A DNA stretch of 64,000 nucleotides, taken from assembly GCA_003693705.1 (NCBI GenBank), contig RBZT01000328.1, positions 36,510 to 100,509 on the forward strand. The letters are read 5' to 3'. Origin of the DNA: Polymyxa betae. Taxonomy: Eukaryota; Endomyxa; Phytomyxea; Plasmodiophorida; Plasmodiophoridae. Of this stretch, positions 12,965 to 23,576 are shown one piece after another (within the stretch, counting starts at the first letter, position 1; each line of letters opens with the position of its first letter). The translations under genes and the position numbers were made by a program. Under the pieces are notes generated by a model, which was given only the letters and a program-made list of their open reading frames with translations, was not told the origin of the DNA and did no database searches.

Positions 12965-14083
12965 ATGTATTCGGGTTTAGGAGATGATGCCGCCAAGCCG
13001 CTCAGCCCCCATGGCCGTCCACAAGGTATCTTTGTGCTGTAGACCCAGCAACCGTTCGTGACGTTGTCACCAGAAGAAGATCAGCTCGGGACGGATGATG
13101 ACGATTTTCCTGTCGGGCAGATGACATCGTCCTGTGGGCTCGATGCAGAATCCATCTTCATTAACTGAATGATTTTATGCAGATGACCCGCCAAAGAATG
13201 ATTCATCGAAACCCGGCCCAAGCCAGAACTCAATCCGGGACGGATTTGTCGCCGCCATCAACCCCAACGCTAGCTTCTGGAAGCTGGATTTTTATCGCTC
13301 GTTTTTTGACACTGATGACCAACAGGCTCGTTCAATGTTAGAATTAGGTGTTTAAATTGAACGAGTATGATAGGTGGCAACTCGGTTGTTGCGAGCTTTG
13401 AATCCGAAAGGACTTCCAATCTATGCTGATCAGAGCCTAACAGCTGACGTTGAGTCGGGTGCTAAAGCACAACCAGAACTCTGCGGTTCGGGTTTATAGT
13501 TTTAGGAATTATATTAAATGTTTTTTAGGGCCATTCTGGGTGGTAACCACACTGATTATTCTGTTAGCGATCCTTGGAAATCTCTCGACCTATCTGCTAT
13601 CAGATACGGTCAGTAATCCCGATGTTAAAAAGCTTGTCATTGCCTCGGTTGGTGTTATCGCTGTTGAAGTATTCTACGCTTATTTGATCGCGTCTTTAGT
13701 CGATTCTATATTCATTCTTTGCTCTGGTTCCGACCATTATGTGGTTCTTTATTCGCCGTCTGGAGGCCAGCTTTACCCTCACCGAGCTTATCAGCGTTTA
13801 TGGGTATTCGTTAACGGTTTTCATTCCAGCCAGTGTACGTGTGGCGGTTTCTCTGATCATCAGTTGGATTTGACTTTCACAGATGTTTTGCGTGTTGAAT
13901 GTTGAGTTCCTGCGCTGGATTATAATCGCGGCTGCCTGTTTGCTATCATGTCTGGTCGTGTTCAAACATATAACCAGCCGGATCGTGGATGAATCATTGA
14001 TTAAGCGAGGCGTGTTCATTGCCCTGCTTGTGGTTCCACATCTTTGCTTAGCTATTTATATGAAAATTGAGCACTTTTCTTAA
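12965..14083 (+). CDS. YIPF1/YIPF2-type Golgi membrane protein (Yip1 domain)
   Basis: Yip1-domain proteins are five-span membrane proteins of the early secretory pathway that interact with Rab GTPases. From ATG 12965 the acidic N-terminus continues across a 51-nt intron into EEDQLGTDDDDFPV. A later exon carries NPNASFWKLDFYRSFFD, the conserved cytosolic motif before the membrane domain. The core exon (about 13510-13720) has LGPFWVVTTLIILLAILGNL, a YIPF hallmark, followed by more spans. The last exon (to 14083) adds two hydrophobic helices. The intron between DDQQ and VATRLLRALNP (about 13331-13375) has no good GT donor; a GC-AG splice would restore the frame. Convergent with the Kunitz gene. 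Confidence 0.8.
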
Positions 14084-14120
14084 GAACATAAATTTTATAA
14101 GGTTATGACGTCTTTAGCGT

Positions 14121-14813
14121 TCAACTCGTAATGGGCTCCATTGTTGTCTGAGCCGTAGTTGTTATCATTTTGGAGATGCCAATCGGATTGCCTTCATTGA
14201 CTTGACCCGCGTATTTCGTCCTAATCTCAAGAACTCGTTTCTGTGTGGCGTAAAGACAGGACTCTAAGCAGGTGCTCTGATGCTCGAATCTATTCAAGTT
14301 TCCACCACATCCACCCCATTGGAAGGGAACGCATTCGCCCTGTTCAGTGGAGAAAGCATAGCGCTGGAAGTCACCCGTACAAATACCTGGATCGGGCTTT
14401 GCTGTACAGTATTCGTAAAAGGGGTCGTTAAACGGTAAGTTCATCATCATCTCTCGCACATAAGCTCGCTGCTGCTTTTTGTCATCTTCGTCTTCGCTCT
14501 CTTCGTCCGCTTGTTTATGATCTTGAGTTGTGCCGTTATCAGTTTGGTTTGGCGTGTTGCTGTATGATTCCTTATTGTGGTCAGTGTTTTGACCTTTCAT
14601 TGCTCTTTGTGATCTATCGTGCTGCTGTTCGCCAACATCTGTGTCGTTGTCTTGTTCCGAAAGAGCTTCAAAATCTATTCCCTTGTCTGATGCAGTTGCC
14701 AAATCGATCAGGTCACTTTCTTCATCATTGGCATCAATAAAGCCCGGATTCTGCAGTAGTAGGAATGCAATGCATAGATATGCAATAGCAGCGCCTGATT
14801 GATAGTATCCCAT
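14121..14813 (-). CDS. Secreted protein with one Kunitz (BPTI) domain and acidic linker
   Basis: The likely start is ATG 14813, because MGYYQSGAAIAYLCIAFLLL is a good signal peptide; the open frame upstream lacks one. A long acidic, Asn/Gln-rich linker follows. Near the C-terminus lies a Kunitz domain with all six cysteines: YC, IC, the RYAF motif, GEC, FQWGGCGGNLNRF, and STC...ESC. Kunitz domains usually inhibit serine proteases, and the residue after the second cysteine sets specificity. Here that residue is Thr, not Lys or Arg, so trypsin-like inhibition is unlikely. A Thr-rich tail ends the protein. The gene is intronless as read. The role is inferred to be extracellular. Confidence 0.85.
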   Translation of the reverse strand: MGYYQSGAAIAYLCIAFLLLQNPGFIDANDEESDLIDLATASDKGIDFEALSEQDNDTDVGEQQHDRSQRAMKGQNTDHNKESYSNTPNQTDNGTTQDHKQADEESEDEDDKKQQRAYVREMMMNLPFNDPFYEYCTAKPDPGICTGDFQRYAFSTEQGECVPFQWGGCGGNLNRFEHQSTCLESCLYATQKRVLEIRTKYAGQVNEGNPIGISKMITTTAQTTMEPITS

Positions 14814-15296
14814 TTGGTCCTGTGTTTTCCAAGTTTGTCCATCACTGCATTCAGGCCCTGTGACTATCCATTGGCTACTGCTACAAGAGATACGGGAGTC
14901 AGAATTATTGAACATTATCTGAAAAGATATCTTTATACAAGGGATCTTTGAATGTCGAGACTGTCCATCGCGCCGTGTTAACTTTTATTCAAGATCTCCA
15001 GCAGCTATGGTCCTATGTTGGCTGTTTCAATTTGATATTTGGAGCTTTCTATTTTAAATTTTAAGATATCTAGATCAGAAGAAGAAAAGGACAATCCTCT
15101 TCGTCAATCGAGAGAATTTGAAACCCTTCTGAGAATGAGGACTTGCTGGCCGCTCCAGGTCGGAATGTAAACCTTTCCGTCCATGATCCTTTTTGAGCCT
15201 TTAGGCTTTTTGCATCCTCTTTTTTCCAATCAAAACCTTTCGGATCTTGAGCTGAATTTCAGAATTAACACATTTGTTGTGAGCTATAAAGTCAAC
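14814..15296. other. Intergenic spacer upstream of the Kunitz gene
   Basis: About 480 bases between the start of the Kunitz gene and the stop codon of the PH-MORN gene, both on the minus strand. It should hold the Kunitz promoter and the PH-MORN 3' end. It is AT-rich around 15035-15075. I see no gene, repeat or RNA in it. Confidence 0.4.
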
Positions 15297-17412
15297 TCAA
15301 CCTTCAACAAGCTGATCGTTCACATAATTCCTAGTAATTATCTCTCCGTTTGATAGGGAAATTACAGCCCGCCCATTTCTCAAGAAATCAATGAATTCAC
15401 CCTCGAATGACGTCCCATCGGCTAGGCGGCAGATTGCCTTGCCATTCAGCTTTCCGTCTGGGAGCAACACTTTACCAAAGCATTCGATTCCGCATCGATT
15501 ACGATTACCAATCCATTGACCCTCGATTGAGACTTTGGCATGAGCATAAAGGAATTTGCCCGAGCCAGTACGACGTCCTTGGACCCAATCGCCATCATAC
15601 ACGTTCCCGTTCTGGTATACCATGACACCGTTTCCATTGGCAACATCCTCCTCCCAATTGCCTGTATAGTCAGATCAATCCAGAGCGGACAGAGCTGTCT
15701 GTACTTCACGAACCGATGTACCTTCTCCTGCCAAAATTCAGCGCACCGAACCCAGATCGAGCTGATCGCAGGAAGCGCCCCGAATAAATCAATGACGTCT
15801 GGGACTGTGTATAGATACCATCACCCGACATTTCATCCTGTTCCCAGGCGCCCTACATTGCTTTAGCCTGCAATTATCATCAATAATTTGCAGCTCTTGC
15901 CGCATAAACGGTGCCATCGATCCAGGTCATGGTTCCTTGACCATGGCGATGTTCGCCTGAAACCTGGCCTTCATATCGCCCACCGTCTTTAAAATATAGA
16001 ACACCTGATCGACCATCCCCGCTGCTGCCACCAAAATCGCCTTCAAATCGTGTACCAGACTGTACGAATTGAATCTCACAGTGACCTATCAAAACTGACA
16101 TTACCCAAGGAAACACACTTTAGTAAAAGCCTGATTCGGAAATTACGAAACTAAATTCGGAAAATGCCAAAGATGGGAGCCTAATGGCGAAATACAGACC
16201 TGACAGCCATCCTTCTATCCAGGTTCCGATATGAATCTCTCCAATCTCACTATATGTAAGTCGACCTTGACCATGCGCAACCCCATTCCTAAAATACCCT
16301 TCATAATGATCTGTAACGTTGATCAATGATGATCTACAATGCCATAGAGAGGTAGACCCGACCTCCTCCAGACCAGAACATTCGTCCGAATCCCATGATG
16401 TTCCCATCGCAGAACTGACCACGGTACTGATTGCAGGCGGCGTCGGGGCCGTTATTCGATGATTGGGTCAGGACGCCAGAGCCCAAGATCCGCCCGTTGA
16501 AAAAGTCGCCTACATATCGGTCGCCGTTGCCGAACTCCAGCTCTCCACGTCCATGCTGGCAATTATGTCGCCAGGAGCCAGTATAGCGCATGCCTGTTGC
16601 TAAATCGACCATGACGCCGTATCCATTCACTAATTGAAGTCTCAGAAACGACACCAAGATATTCTGAAGTGTTTACACATATCATTCTTCCATTGACCCT
16701 CGAAGATCAAATTATCGATCTTATATCGCCCCTCGCCGTTTCGGGCACCGTCCATTAATGGCGCCCCGGTCCACTGCCCGTAGAAACGAGCCGGTGTTTG
16801 CTCTTCGACCTCATCGTCAAAATCATCCTCGTCATCATCCTCGTCCTCATCATCTTCGTCTTCTACCGTCGCCTCTTCTTGATTCGAGCTCACCTAAGAA
16901 GGCCGTAAATCAAAGACAATTTTGTGTTCGGGTTCAAATGCCTTTAGGGCATTAAACTGTTCGATCATGGCCTCCTCTGTTCGGTATCCAACACTGGCTC
17001 TTCTGAGACATGTCACCCATTTCTGACATTCTTCATCGTTCGATGCCTTCAGAGAGATCTTCGACTTGCCGGGATTAAAAATCGAGATGATGCCGGCGAC
17101 CTGGCCCCTGATAAGATAGCCCGAGTTTAAGATGCAAAAAATCTCTTGGCGAGAGGTTTTTTCGTCCGAAACAAGCAGCTGGCTGCCTTTCAGCTGAAAG
17201 TAACGCTTGGTCCAGGATTCTGATGGTTTGCTGCCAGATGCTGCTGCTGTGTATCCATATTGACAGACCATGAGCTCTCCTTCAATAATGATAAAGTCGG
17301 GGGTTTTCTGACATCCTGAAAGAGGTGATATCAGAAGATCTGAGGGATCTGTCCGCTGAGGCGGCTGCCCTAACAGAGCCAATGCTGGCGGTTTAACCTT
17401 AGTTGCCTGCAT
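15297..17412 (-). CDS. PH domain plus MORN-repeat protein
   Basis: From ATG 17412 the first exon (to about 16900) encodes a PH domain: IIEGELMVCQYG, then WTKRYFQLKGSQLLV, and a C-terminal helix with ECQKWVTCLRRA. A very acidic Asp/Glu run (about 16800-16870) follows. The remaining exons down to 15297 encode at least ten MORN repeats, seen as repeated Y-x-G-x-W/F-x-x-G-x-x-H/N-G-x-G motifs: NGEGRY, HGRGELEFGNGDRYVGDF, HGQGTMTWIDG, RTGSGKF. MORN repeats often bind lipids or proteins and appear in membrane-linked scaffolds of protists. At least five introns interrupt the repeat region. The function is inferred as a membrane-associated scaffold. It is divergent from SLX1. Confidence 0.8.
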
Positions 17413-17749
17413 ACAGAACACGTAGCCTGAAAGCTTTACTTGGGCATGCGCCAAAGCAGCCCTCAAAAAATCTCATTTATGAGGTAATTCCATTTTATTT
17501 TCATGGTTTTACTAGTAAGCTGATGGCGATAAACATTTATTTATGTTTTAACCTTGAAGAGACAGTTGCCAAATCAACTGTAGCCAATTGATGCTACGAA
17601 GTAAATGGGATTCGTTCCTTTTGTTTGTTAAGGTTGTTCAGGGTTTTGTGGGTTGAGCATCGACAGTAACGCGCGGCCTTCCTCGTTAGATTGTCAATTT
17701 TGAAGAAGTTTCGAAGTTCATTTGGGTGGTGAAGCCTTGGTCAGTTTGG
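17413..17749. promoter_or_regulatory. Divergent promoter region, PH-MORN gene and SLX1
   Basis: About 340 bases between two divergent start codons. It must serve both genes. It is AT-rich between 17480 and 17560. No specific element can be assigned from the sequence alone. Confidence 0.35.
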
Positions 17750-18968
17750 ATGCAATGTAAGCAACACAATCCTCTTTGGCTACCAAACCAGCCACATAAC
17801 TCCTGTTATTTGCTTTGCCCTCAAGCTGAACTGGATTTGGACAACACTGAGCGTGTCTGCCTACCCAGCCATCAGTATATCGGGTTCACCAATAACCCCC
17901 CTCGTCGCCTTCGTCAGCATAATCGCGAGATCAAGGGTGGTGCTCGACATACTTCTCGCTTGGCTCCTTGGCAGATGATTTGTGTCATTGTTGGATTTCC
18001 TACACAAACTGCAGCCCTTCAATTTGAATGGGCCTGGCAGGTCGTGGTGCACGTCAATATCCATTCAATTCCCGATTCATAGTCTTTCAGCATCCCAGAC
18101 ATAGTAGCCGTTTGCGACCAATTTATGGGCAATTTACGACATGGCTTCGGCGTTCAGGAAGTAATGTTCGGAAGCGTCAGAGTGGCGTTCATGGCACAGC
18201 AATAGGCGTTACGTCATTGTTTGCTAAATTTGCTCTTCTACATTCTATGATTCAAATATCGCCATGGTCACATTTCGATCTTCATCTTAGGTTTCCGGCT
18301 GCCCTGCTTGATTATTTGTCACACATCTCACTTAAGCCTGCAGGTATCTCCACCCTTTATGCAATTTGTTCCTCGAGGTGTGTCCAGACCTAATTGAAAA
18401 CGTGAAGCTGTCGTCAGCAACGTACTCCTTTGGATATTTCACAGATATCATGCTGCTGTCGTTTGCCAGCTCCGCTATTGATGATGGTGCTGTTCCGTAT
18501 TTTACTGCTATCAACATTGTAATATTTTGTTCAGAAGATATCGACGAACAGACGGACAAGAAATGTCATCTTTGTTTTAATCATAAAACCAGTGCTGTGA
18601 GTAATGGAATGCGTTTTATGGAAATTCTGATAGATCAGTTTCAGACTAAATTCGGTTGCTGTGAACATTGTAAATGTATCATGCATATTACTTGTCTGTG
18701 GATATCTTCGCTTCGCGACCAGTTGTTACCTTCACAAGTAATTTGCCCTAAGTGCAATGAATCAGTTTCGTGGTCGACATTCCTTGGCAGAAACAAGTTC
18801 GTTTGTAGCATCCATCATGTATCGTTTCCCTTAGTCCATGACAGAGAAATTATTGCAGACGTGTCGCTCGCGACCTTGATCAAAGACCAGCCCGGCTCTG
18901 ACCATGAAAACCGTTCAGATCCCACTAACTATTACGACCTTGTCAGCGATTGCGATTCAGAAGATTGA
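17750..18968 (+). CDS. SLX1: SLX1 structure-specific endonuclease catalytic subunit
   Basis: SLX1 is the GIY-YIG nuclease that, with SLX4, cuts branched DNA such as Holliday junctions. The N-terminal domain shows CYLLCP, then [17 protein letters not shown] with the conserved Arg and His. [14 protein letters not shown] and [11 protein letters not shown] follow, the last completed across a 50-nt intron at 18041-18090. After a second intron near 18342-18375 the C-terminal half has the SLX1 zinc-binding RING/PHD-like finger: [21 protein letters not shown] and VICPKC. The start at 17750 is the nearest in-frame ATG. A further intron between LLCP and the YIG motif is possible, because the loop there is longer than usual. 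The tail ends in an acidic Ser/Asp cluster. Confidence 0.88.
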
Positions 18969-19253
18969 TTCCCCGATCTATAAAGTGCAAACATTATAAA
19001 TATTGAGTAATCCAATGGACATCGCATGTAAGCAGATATGCAAATAGCGAATCAGAATAGTATATGACTGAATAACTGTATAGAATGCCATTAGATCAGA
19101 ATACGAAAGATTTTATCGTGATTCACACAAATATCATCTATCTCACCATCTGACTGTAAATTGAAATTGCGCGCCTTGTTATCATCAGATTCAATACGAT
19201 TCTCCTTGTTAGCTCTATCTTCGTACCCTCGACCGCGATTACCTTTACTGGCG

Positions 19254-20663
19254 ATGTTGGACGAACAACAGCTTCTGGGCATGCCCAGGCGCGAACTCCA
19301 AGATCTTGCTAAGGCCAACGGGATTCGTGCCAACCTTAAGGTGCCTTACAAATCCTACTGATTTAGTCGCCTGTTTTTATAGTTGATCCTTTAGTCATCT
19401 GAAATTATAAAGAAGCTGCTTTCGTCAAAGGAAATCAAAAGTGTCGACGAAAACTCTGTTGAAAACATTGGCGATGAAAATGGTGCTTCTGGCGATGCCG
19501 ACAAGGGTATAGATTCGGGTCTTATAAAGCATTCAGATCAAGGAGAAGGCTCCGAACCATCAGAAGCTGGTATGAAAGAACAGATACCTGATAAGGCTCA
19601 GATCGACCCTAAATGCCCCGCTCTAAAAGACCAATTAGAATCTGCAAGAGAAGGCTCCGAATCACCAGAAGCCGATTTGAAAGAACAGATACCAGTTTCT
19701 GAGCCTCAGATTGATCCTCAACGCCCCGCTATAGAGAACCAGTTAGAATCTGAAGGAGAAGGCTCCGAACCATCAGAAGCTGAAATGACAGAACAGATAC
19801 CTGATTCTGAGACTCAGATTGAGCCTCAATTCCCCGCTTTAAAAAATCAGTTAGAATCTGCGAAAGAGGAAATTATAAATCCGGTTGCCAACCCTGTGTC
19901 TGATATCTTTCCGGAAAATGAAGGATCTCAGGAAGAGAACTCTGTAAATGGACCTGCTCTTTCTGCTGCCTTTTCATCGCTTTCTCCCCGATCTGTTCAT
20001 GTTTCCGATCAAGAGCCTGAATGCGAAGAGGCGAATTCTGGTAATGATATGGAACGGGATGTCGTGAAAGAATCATCGCGAGCTGATGCTGAAGTGTCAG
20101 AGAATGTTCAGGAAGCTCTAGACACATATAGGAAGATAGCTATGGAATCGTCTGCTGCATTAGATAACCATGGCTGCAAAATTCCAGAAACTCCAGCCTC
20201 TAAAAAAACTGCTGTCTCGACCCAGAAGAAAGCTACTGGCAAGAATGACCCGGCTTCTGCCAAAACAATCAAACCAAAGTTTGATCTACAAGAAAGTCTC
20301 TCTAGACCAATTAACTGGGAAATGAAGAAAGGTCGGTTTTGGCAATTGCGATTACATCTGCTATCCAGCCTATTTTATGTTCACTTAGGTCCCCTACCGC
20401 CGGTTTCCGTTCAGATTTTAGAGGATCCAAACCGCCTATGCCTTTGGTCGCCATCCAGAATGGCTGAACGGAAAAAAGAATTCAAGAATAACGATTTTGG
20501 CGGTACGAAGAGGCGACTGGAGGGATATCTGGCTGATGGTTAGCTAAATCACTTGTTCTGAATACCTTGACATTCAATTCGTATAGGACGTTCAAAGCTT
20601 AGCGAAACGGTTCGTGATCACAGAAAAGCTCAAGAAGCAATTGAGGTTCAAGATAAATTATAA
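19254..20663 (+). CDS. NuSAP-like protein with SAP domain and tandem repeats
   Basis: The first exon (from ATG 19254) encodes a SAP-type helix pair, RRELQDLAKANGIRANLK, a DNA-binding motif that in this form resembles the N-terminus of animal NUSAP1. The middle is acidic and holds about three repeats of 36 residues (19575-19865) built on EQIP...P-Q-x-P-A-x-x-x-Q-L-E-S. The C-terminal part has KFDLQESLSRPINWEM, then GPLPPVS completed across a 57-nt intron at 20332-20388. The FDL-x-x-SLSRP-x-x-W/Y...G-x-L-x-P signature is the conserved microtubule-associated motif of NuSAP. A last exon ends at 20663. NuSAP binds spindle microtubules near chromosomes, and I infer a mitotic role. Repeat count and splice sites are by eye. 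Confidence 0.7.
19572..19870 (+). repeat. In-frame tandem repeat, about 108 bp, roughly three copies
   Basis: Three diverged copies of a 36-residue acidic unit lie inside the NuSAP-like gene, starting at KEQIP, KEQIP and TEQIP. The unit ends in an E-G-S-E-x-x-E-A-type linker. Because copies stay in frame, length change would alter the protein without breaking it. Confidence 0.75.
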
Positions 20664-20713
20664 ATTTTATACTTGTGATGGTAGATTTATACAGTATTTG
20701 ACAATGTCGTCTA

Positions 20714-21597
20714 TCAATTAATGTTGATATTCCTGTATCCTGACATCAGATTTCCGGATGCTTTGGATGAGATTCTTGACCCTTGGGATTCTAGCACTGC
20801 CATATAATCAGCCATAGCTAATCTTGACTCTCCCGCCTTTTGGTATGCTTCTGCACGAGCCTTCAGTAGCTCATTGCTATGAGGTCGCTCATCCAGTGCC
20901 AATGTGTAATCATCAATCGCATCGGCGTAATTTTTCAGAGCAAAATTGACGGTTGCACGTTCAATGAACACCTGAACGGGTACAGGAGCCAAATCAACAC
21001 ATTCATTTAGCAGAACCAATGCCTTATCGTAATGTCCCGTCTCTGAGAACAAGGTAGCCTTTGGCAGTAGAAGATCCAGCAAACTGTACTCAGAGTAAGT
21101 GCAACGAATCCCAAATTCTGACAAATGTTGTACGATTACCTTTTCTTAGTTCTCACGTGGGTTCCAGAAATTGAGATGGCTTTCCGGAAATCAGCAATGG
21201 CCTTCTCAATATTGCCTAACTGCTTATAGGCAACTCCTCTGTTGTGATACGTTGATGCGAATTCAGGATTTAGCTCGATGGATCGGTTGAAATCGTCAAT
21301 ACTGGCATGCGTCATTCGGAGCTTCTGGCGTAGATAACCACGATCGAAATAGGTGTGAAAGTCGTCAGGGTTGAGATCGATCGAAATGTTATAATGCCAC
21401 ATGGCTTTCTCGTAATCACGTTTAGCGAAATGACATTCGGCGATGTAGTAATGGATTTTAGAAGAAAGAGCCGGTGTCAAGTTACGATCCAGGCTTAAAG
21501 ATTCTTCGAAATAAGCTGCTGCTTCTTCAATTTGTTTAGCCTTGAACAAGGTCACACCAGTGTCGAAGCGAGAGCATCGCGATTCATCTGATAACAT
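20714..21597 (-). CDS. Tetratricopeptide repeat (TPR) protein
   Basis: From ATG 21597 the protein is almost entirely TPR repeats, about seven units of 34 residues. Examples are AAAYFEESLSLDRN, YEKAMWHYNISIDLNP, HASIDDFNRSIELNP, IEKAIADFRKAI and YADAIDDYTLALDERP. A 56-nt intron at 21084-21139 joins RTKK to SLLDLLLPKA in phase. TPR arrays are protein-binding scaffolds; no catalytic domain is present, so the partner is unknown. It is convergent with the NuSAP-like gene, with only 50 bases between stop codons. Confidence 0.8.
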
Positions 21598-21840
21598 TTA
21601 AATTAATGATCAGAGATCAATTAGAGTTTTGGACTGTTTAGTTGCTCATCTAACACCTAGGGTCATCATAGAATGATCTGGTGACTCATCGTGAAAGTGA
21701 GAGTTGACTAATTTCGAAAACCCCACCAGACTAACCGAACTGAAATACTGATATCTTGCGAGAATAGATATATATTATAATCGTTGATCTGATGCTTTTA
21801 ATATTAGAAAGCAGTAAAACGAACAATTGAAGGGCGCTTA

Positions 21841-22640
21841 TCAACAAACAGCACGATACAGAACTTTCACCAATGTTGTTCTGATTGTGATAGTAATAAA
21901 TCGAACTGTTGAATAGATAGCTGTATATGATGTAACATAATTTGCTATCATTCTCTTGCGATATTTTCGATGTCGTTCTCTTATAAGCTGGATTTCGTCC
22001 TGGGCCAGATCACGAATCCGATCAATCTTGGCAGCGACTCTCTTCCGCTTACGAAAATCGTCTGAGCATATCGATCGATGGCAGAGCTCTGGAATCGGGC
22101 AGATGACCGGGCGCTTCTCTTCTATGGGTTCCAGCATTACAGGCCAGATAACCGGCGACAACTGCTTCAGCGACATAAACACATGAATACGTGATGCAGA
22201 TAACAGCTGTGTGGATCAGGTAGATAGGCAGAGAAATGAAGCCCGAGAACGCTTGAGTGAAGATTTTTCTTTTATCAAAACTGACCAAAAAACCCTCACG
22301 ACTGGACTTGACAACTACGGGACTCACGCGGCGCACTATTTTCGGCTCGGTCAACAAGTGGTATACTCACGAGTGACATCCTCATTCCGTCATCCCTCCA
22401 TACATTCGGCATTTTCGCTCATTATGTCCAATATGTGGCCAACATGACAAAGCCCGATCCGAGTTATAAATAACTGCATATTCTGGAAGTTTCTGTGCCC
22501 ACGCCGAGTGCAGACCGGCCGGTATGGATTCAGGGGAGCTGTTTCGGGAACCGAATCGATCGCATTCTTACGTGGGGGAGCGGTTTGTATTAAAGCCTCG
22601 ACACACAATACAGCAATCCCTGTACGGTACAAGGTATTGG
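21841..22640 (-). CDS. Hypothetical protein with a hydrophobic segment, multi-exon
   Basis: Minus-strand frames look coding but I do not recognise them. An exon around 22400-22575 contains PAGLHSAWAQKLPEYAVIYN and SCWPHIGHNERKC. Another at about 22180-22370 contains a membrane-like stretch (FISLPIYLIHTAVICITYSC). A 64-nt intron (donor GTTATC, acceptor ATTCCAG) would join it to a basic C-terminal exon with KRKRVAAKIDRIRDLAQDEI. The stop codon is at 21841. The start codon and first exon are unknown. Confidence 0.4.
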
Positions 22641-22907
22641 GTTTGTCCAGTCAAAGAGTCTAAGCAGCCTGCTCTTCATTCAAACCTGTTATTCTGTACT
22701 GTGTATGTTCAGTTTTGTATGTAACAAAAACTACAAAGTGATGTATTGGAGACAGAATCTGGTATTAAATTACCAGGAGTCGTCCAACTGCCTTGCAATT
22801 ATTGGTAGTGGAAGATCCCAAAATCATTGAAGATAATCAGCCATGCCATTGAATGTTGAAATTTAGTTTTCAAAAAATGACGAAATAGACATACAGTTGG
22901 CAGAGAA

Positions 22908-23525
22908 ATGTCTAAAATGCAACAATTTAAAAAAAATGATGTATTGGCAGTGAGTAACAGTTATACAGACACAGTGGGATACTTTGACCGTCCCAATCTG
23001 TATTTCCGCACCTAAATACCCGTTAAGAAAGCTTTTTCAACCGGCAACTTTTCAAGAAGTCTGTGTGCATCAAGCCTCTCTGAATATCAACCATGTGTAA
23101 GCTCTGCTAATTGTCAAGAGCTCAATTCTGAAGATACAACAGCTTCGTGTGTTTGCCCTGCATGCAAATGTGCTGCCATGAATTTGGGCGTTCCCGCTGA
23201 ATGCAGTCAAGATTGTCGGTGCTGTCTTCTTATTGGAATGCTTTGTTTCTAATGTTGTTTAGGTGGTAACTGCTCGTGCCAATCTGGTTGCTCTTGCCCG
23301 TCATGTCCTACCAACAATAAGAGTTCTGAAGGCTGTGGCTGTGCGAGAACCGGGAAATGCATCTGTGGCCCTTTGTGCACCTCATTAGCTTGCCCTGCTA
23401 AAATTAAGCAAGTTGTTCTCGATAATTGCAATTGTGCTCAATCTGGCGTTTGCCAATGTGGACCTAATTGTGGATGCTCTGGCTGTCCATGCAAGCAGGC
23501 TGAAGGTGTTTTCTCAGAAAGTTAA
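22908..23525 (+). CDS. Cysteine-rich metallothionein-like protein
   Basis: The main exon (about 23266-23525) encodes a short protein in which roughly one residue in four is cysteine, in C-x-C and C-C patterns: NCSCQSGCSCPSCP, GCGCARTGKCICG, NCNCAQSGVCQCG, NCGCSGCPCK. An upstream exon (about 23090-23215) continues the pattern with SCVCPACKCA and DCRCC across an intron with donor GTCTTC and acceptor GTTTAG. Such spacing is typical of metallothioneins, which bind Cu, Zn or Cd by thiolate clusters. The first exon is uncertain; ATG 22908 is only a candidate. There is no signal peptide in the readable part. It is convergent with the MFS gene, with about 50 bases between stop codons. Confidence 0.65.
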
Positions 23526-23576
23526 TCGCATTTGTACATGAACCAATAAACGTTAGTTGCCTGCTTAAGCATATAT

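Noticed and set aside
13000..13080. Apparent 17-base intron near the start of the YIPF gene
   Set aside because: A 51-nt intron from GTATCT to CACCAG fits the phase with the better start at 12965.
21084..21139. Apparent 22-base mini-intron in the TPR gene
   Set aside because: A 56-nt intron with the same donor and a later acceptor (GTACAG) restores the frame exactly, so no tiny intron is needed.
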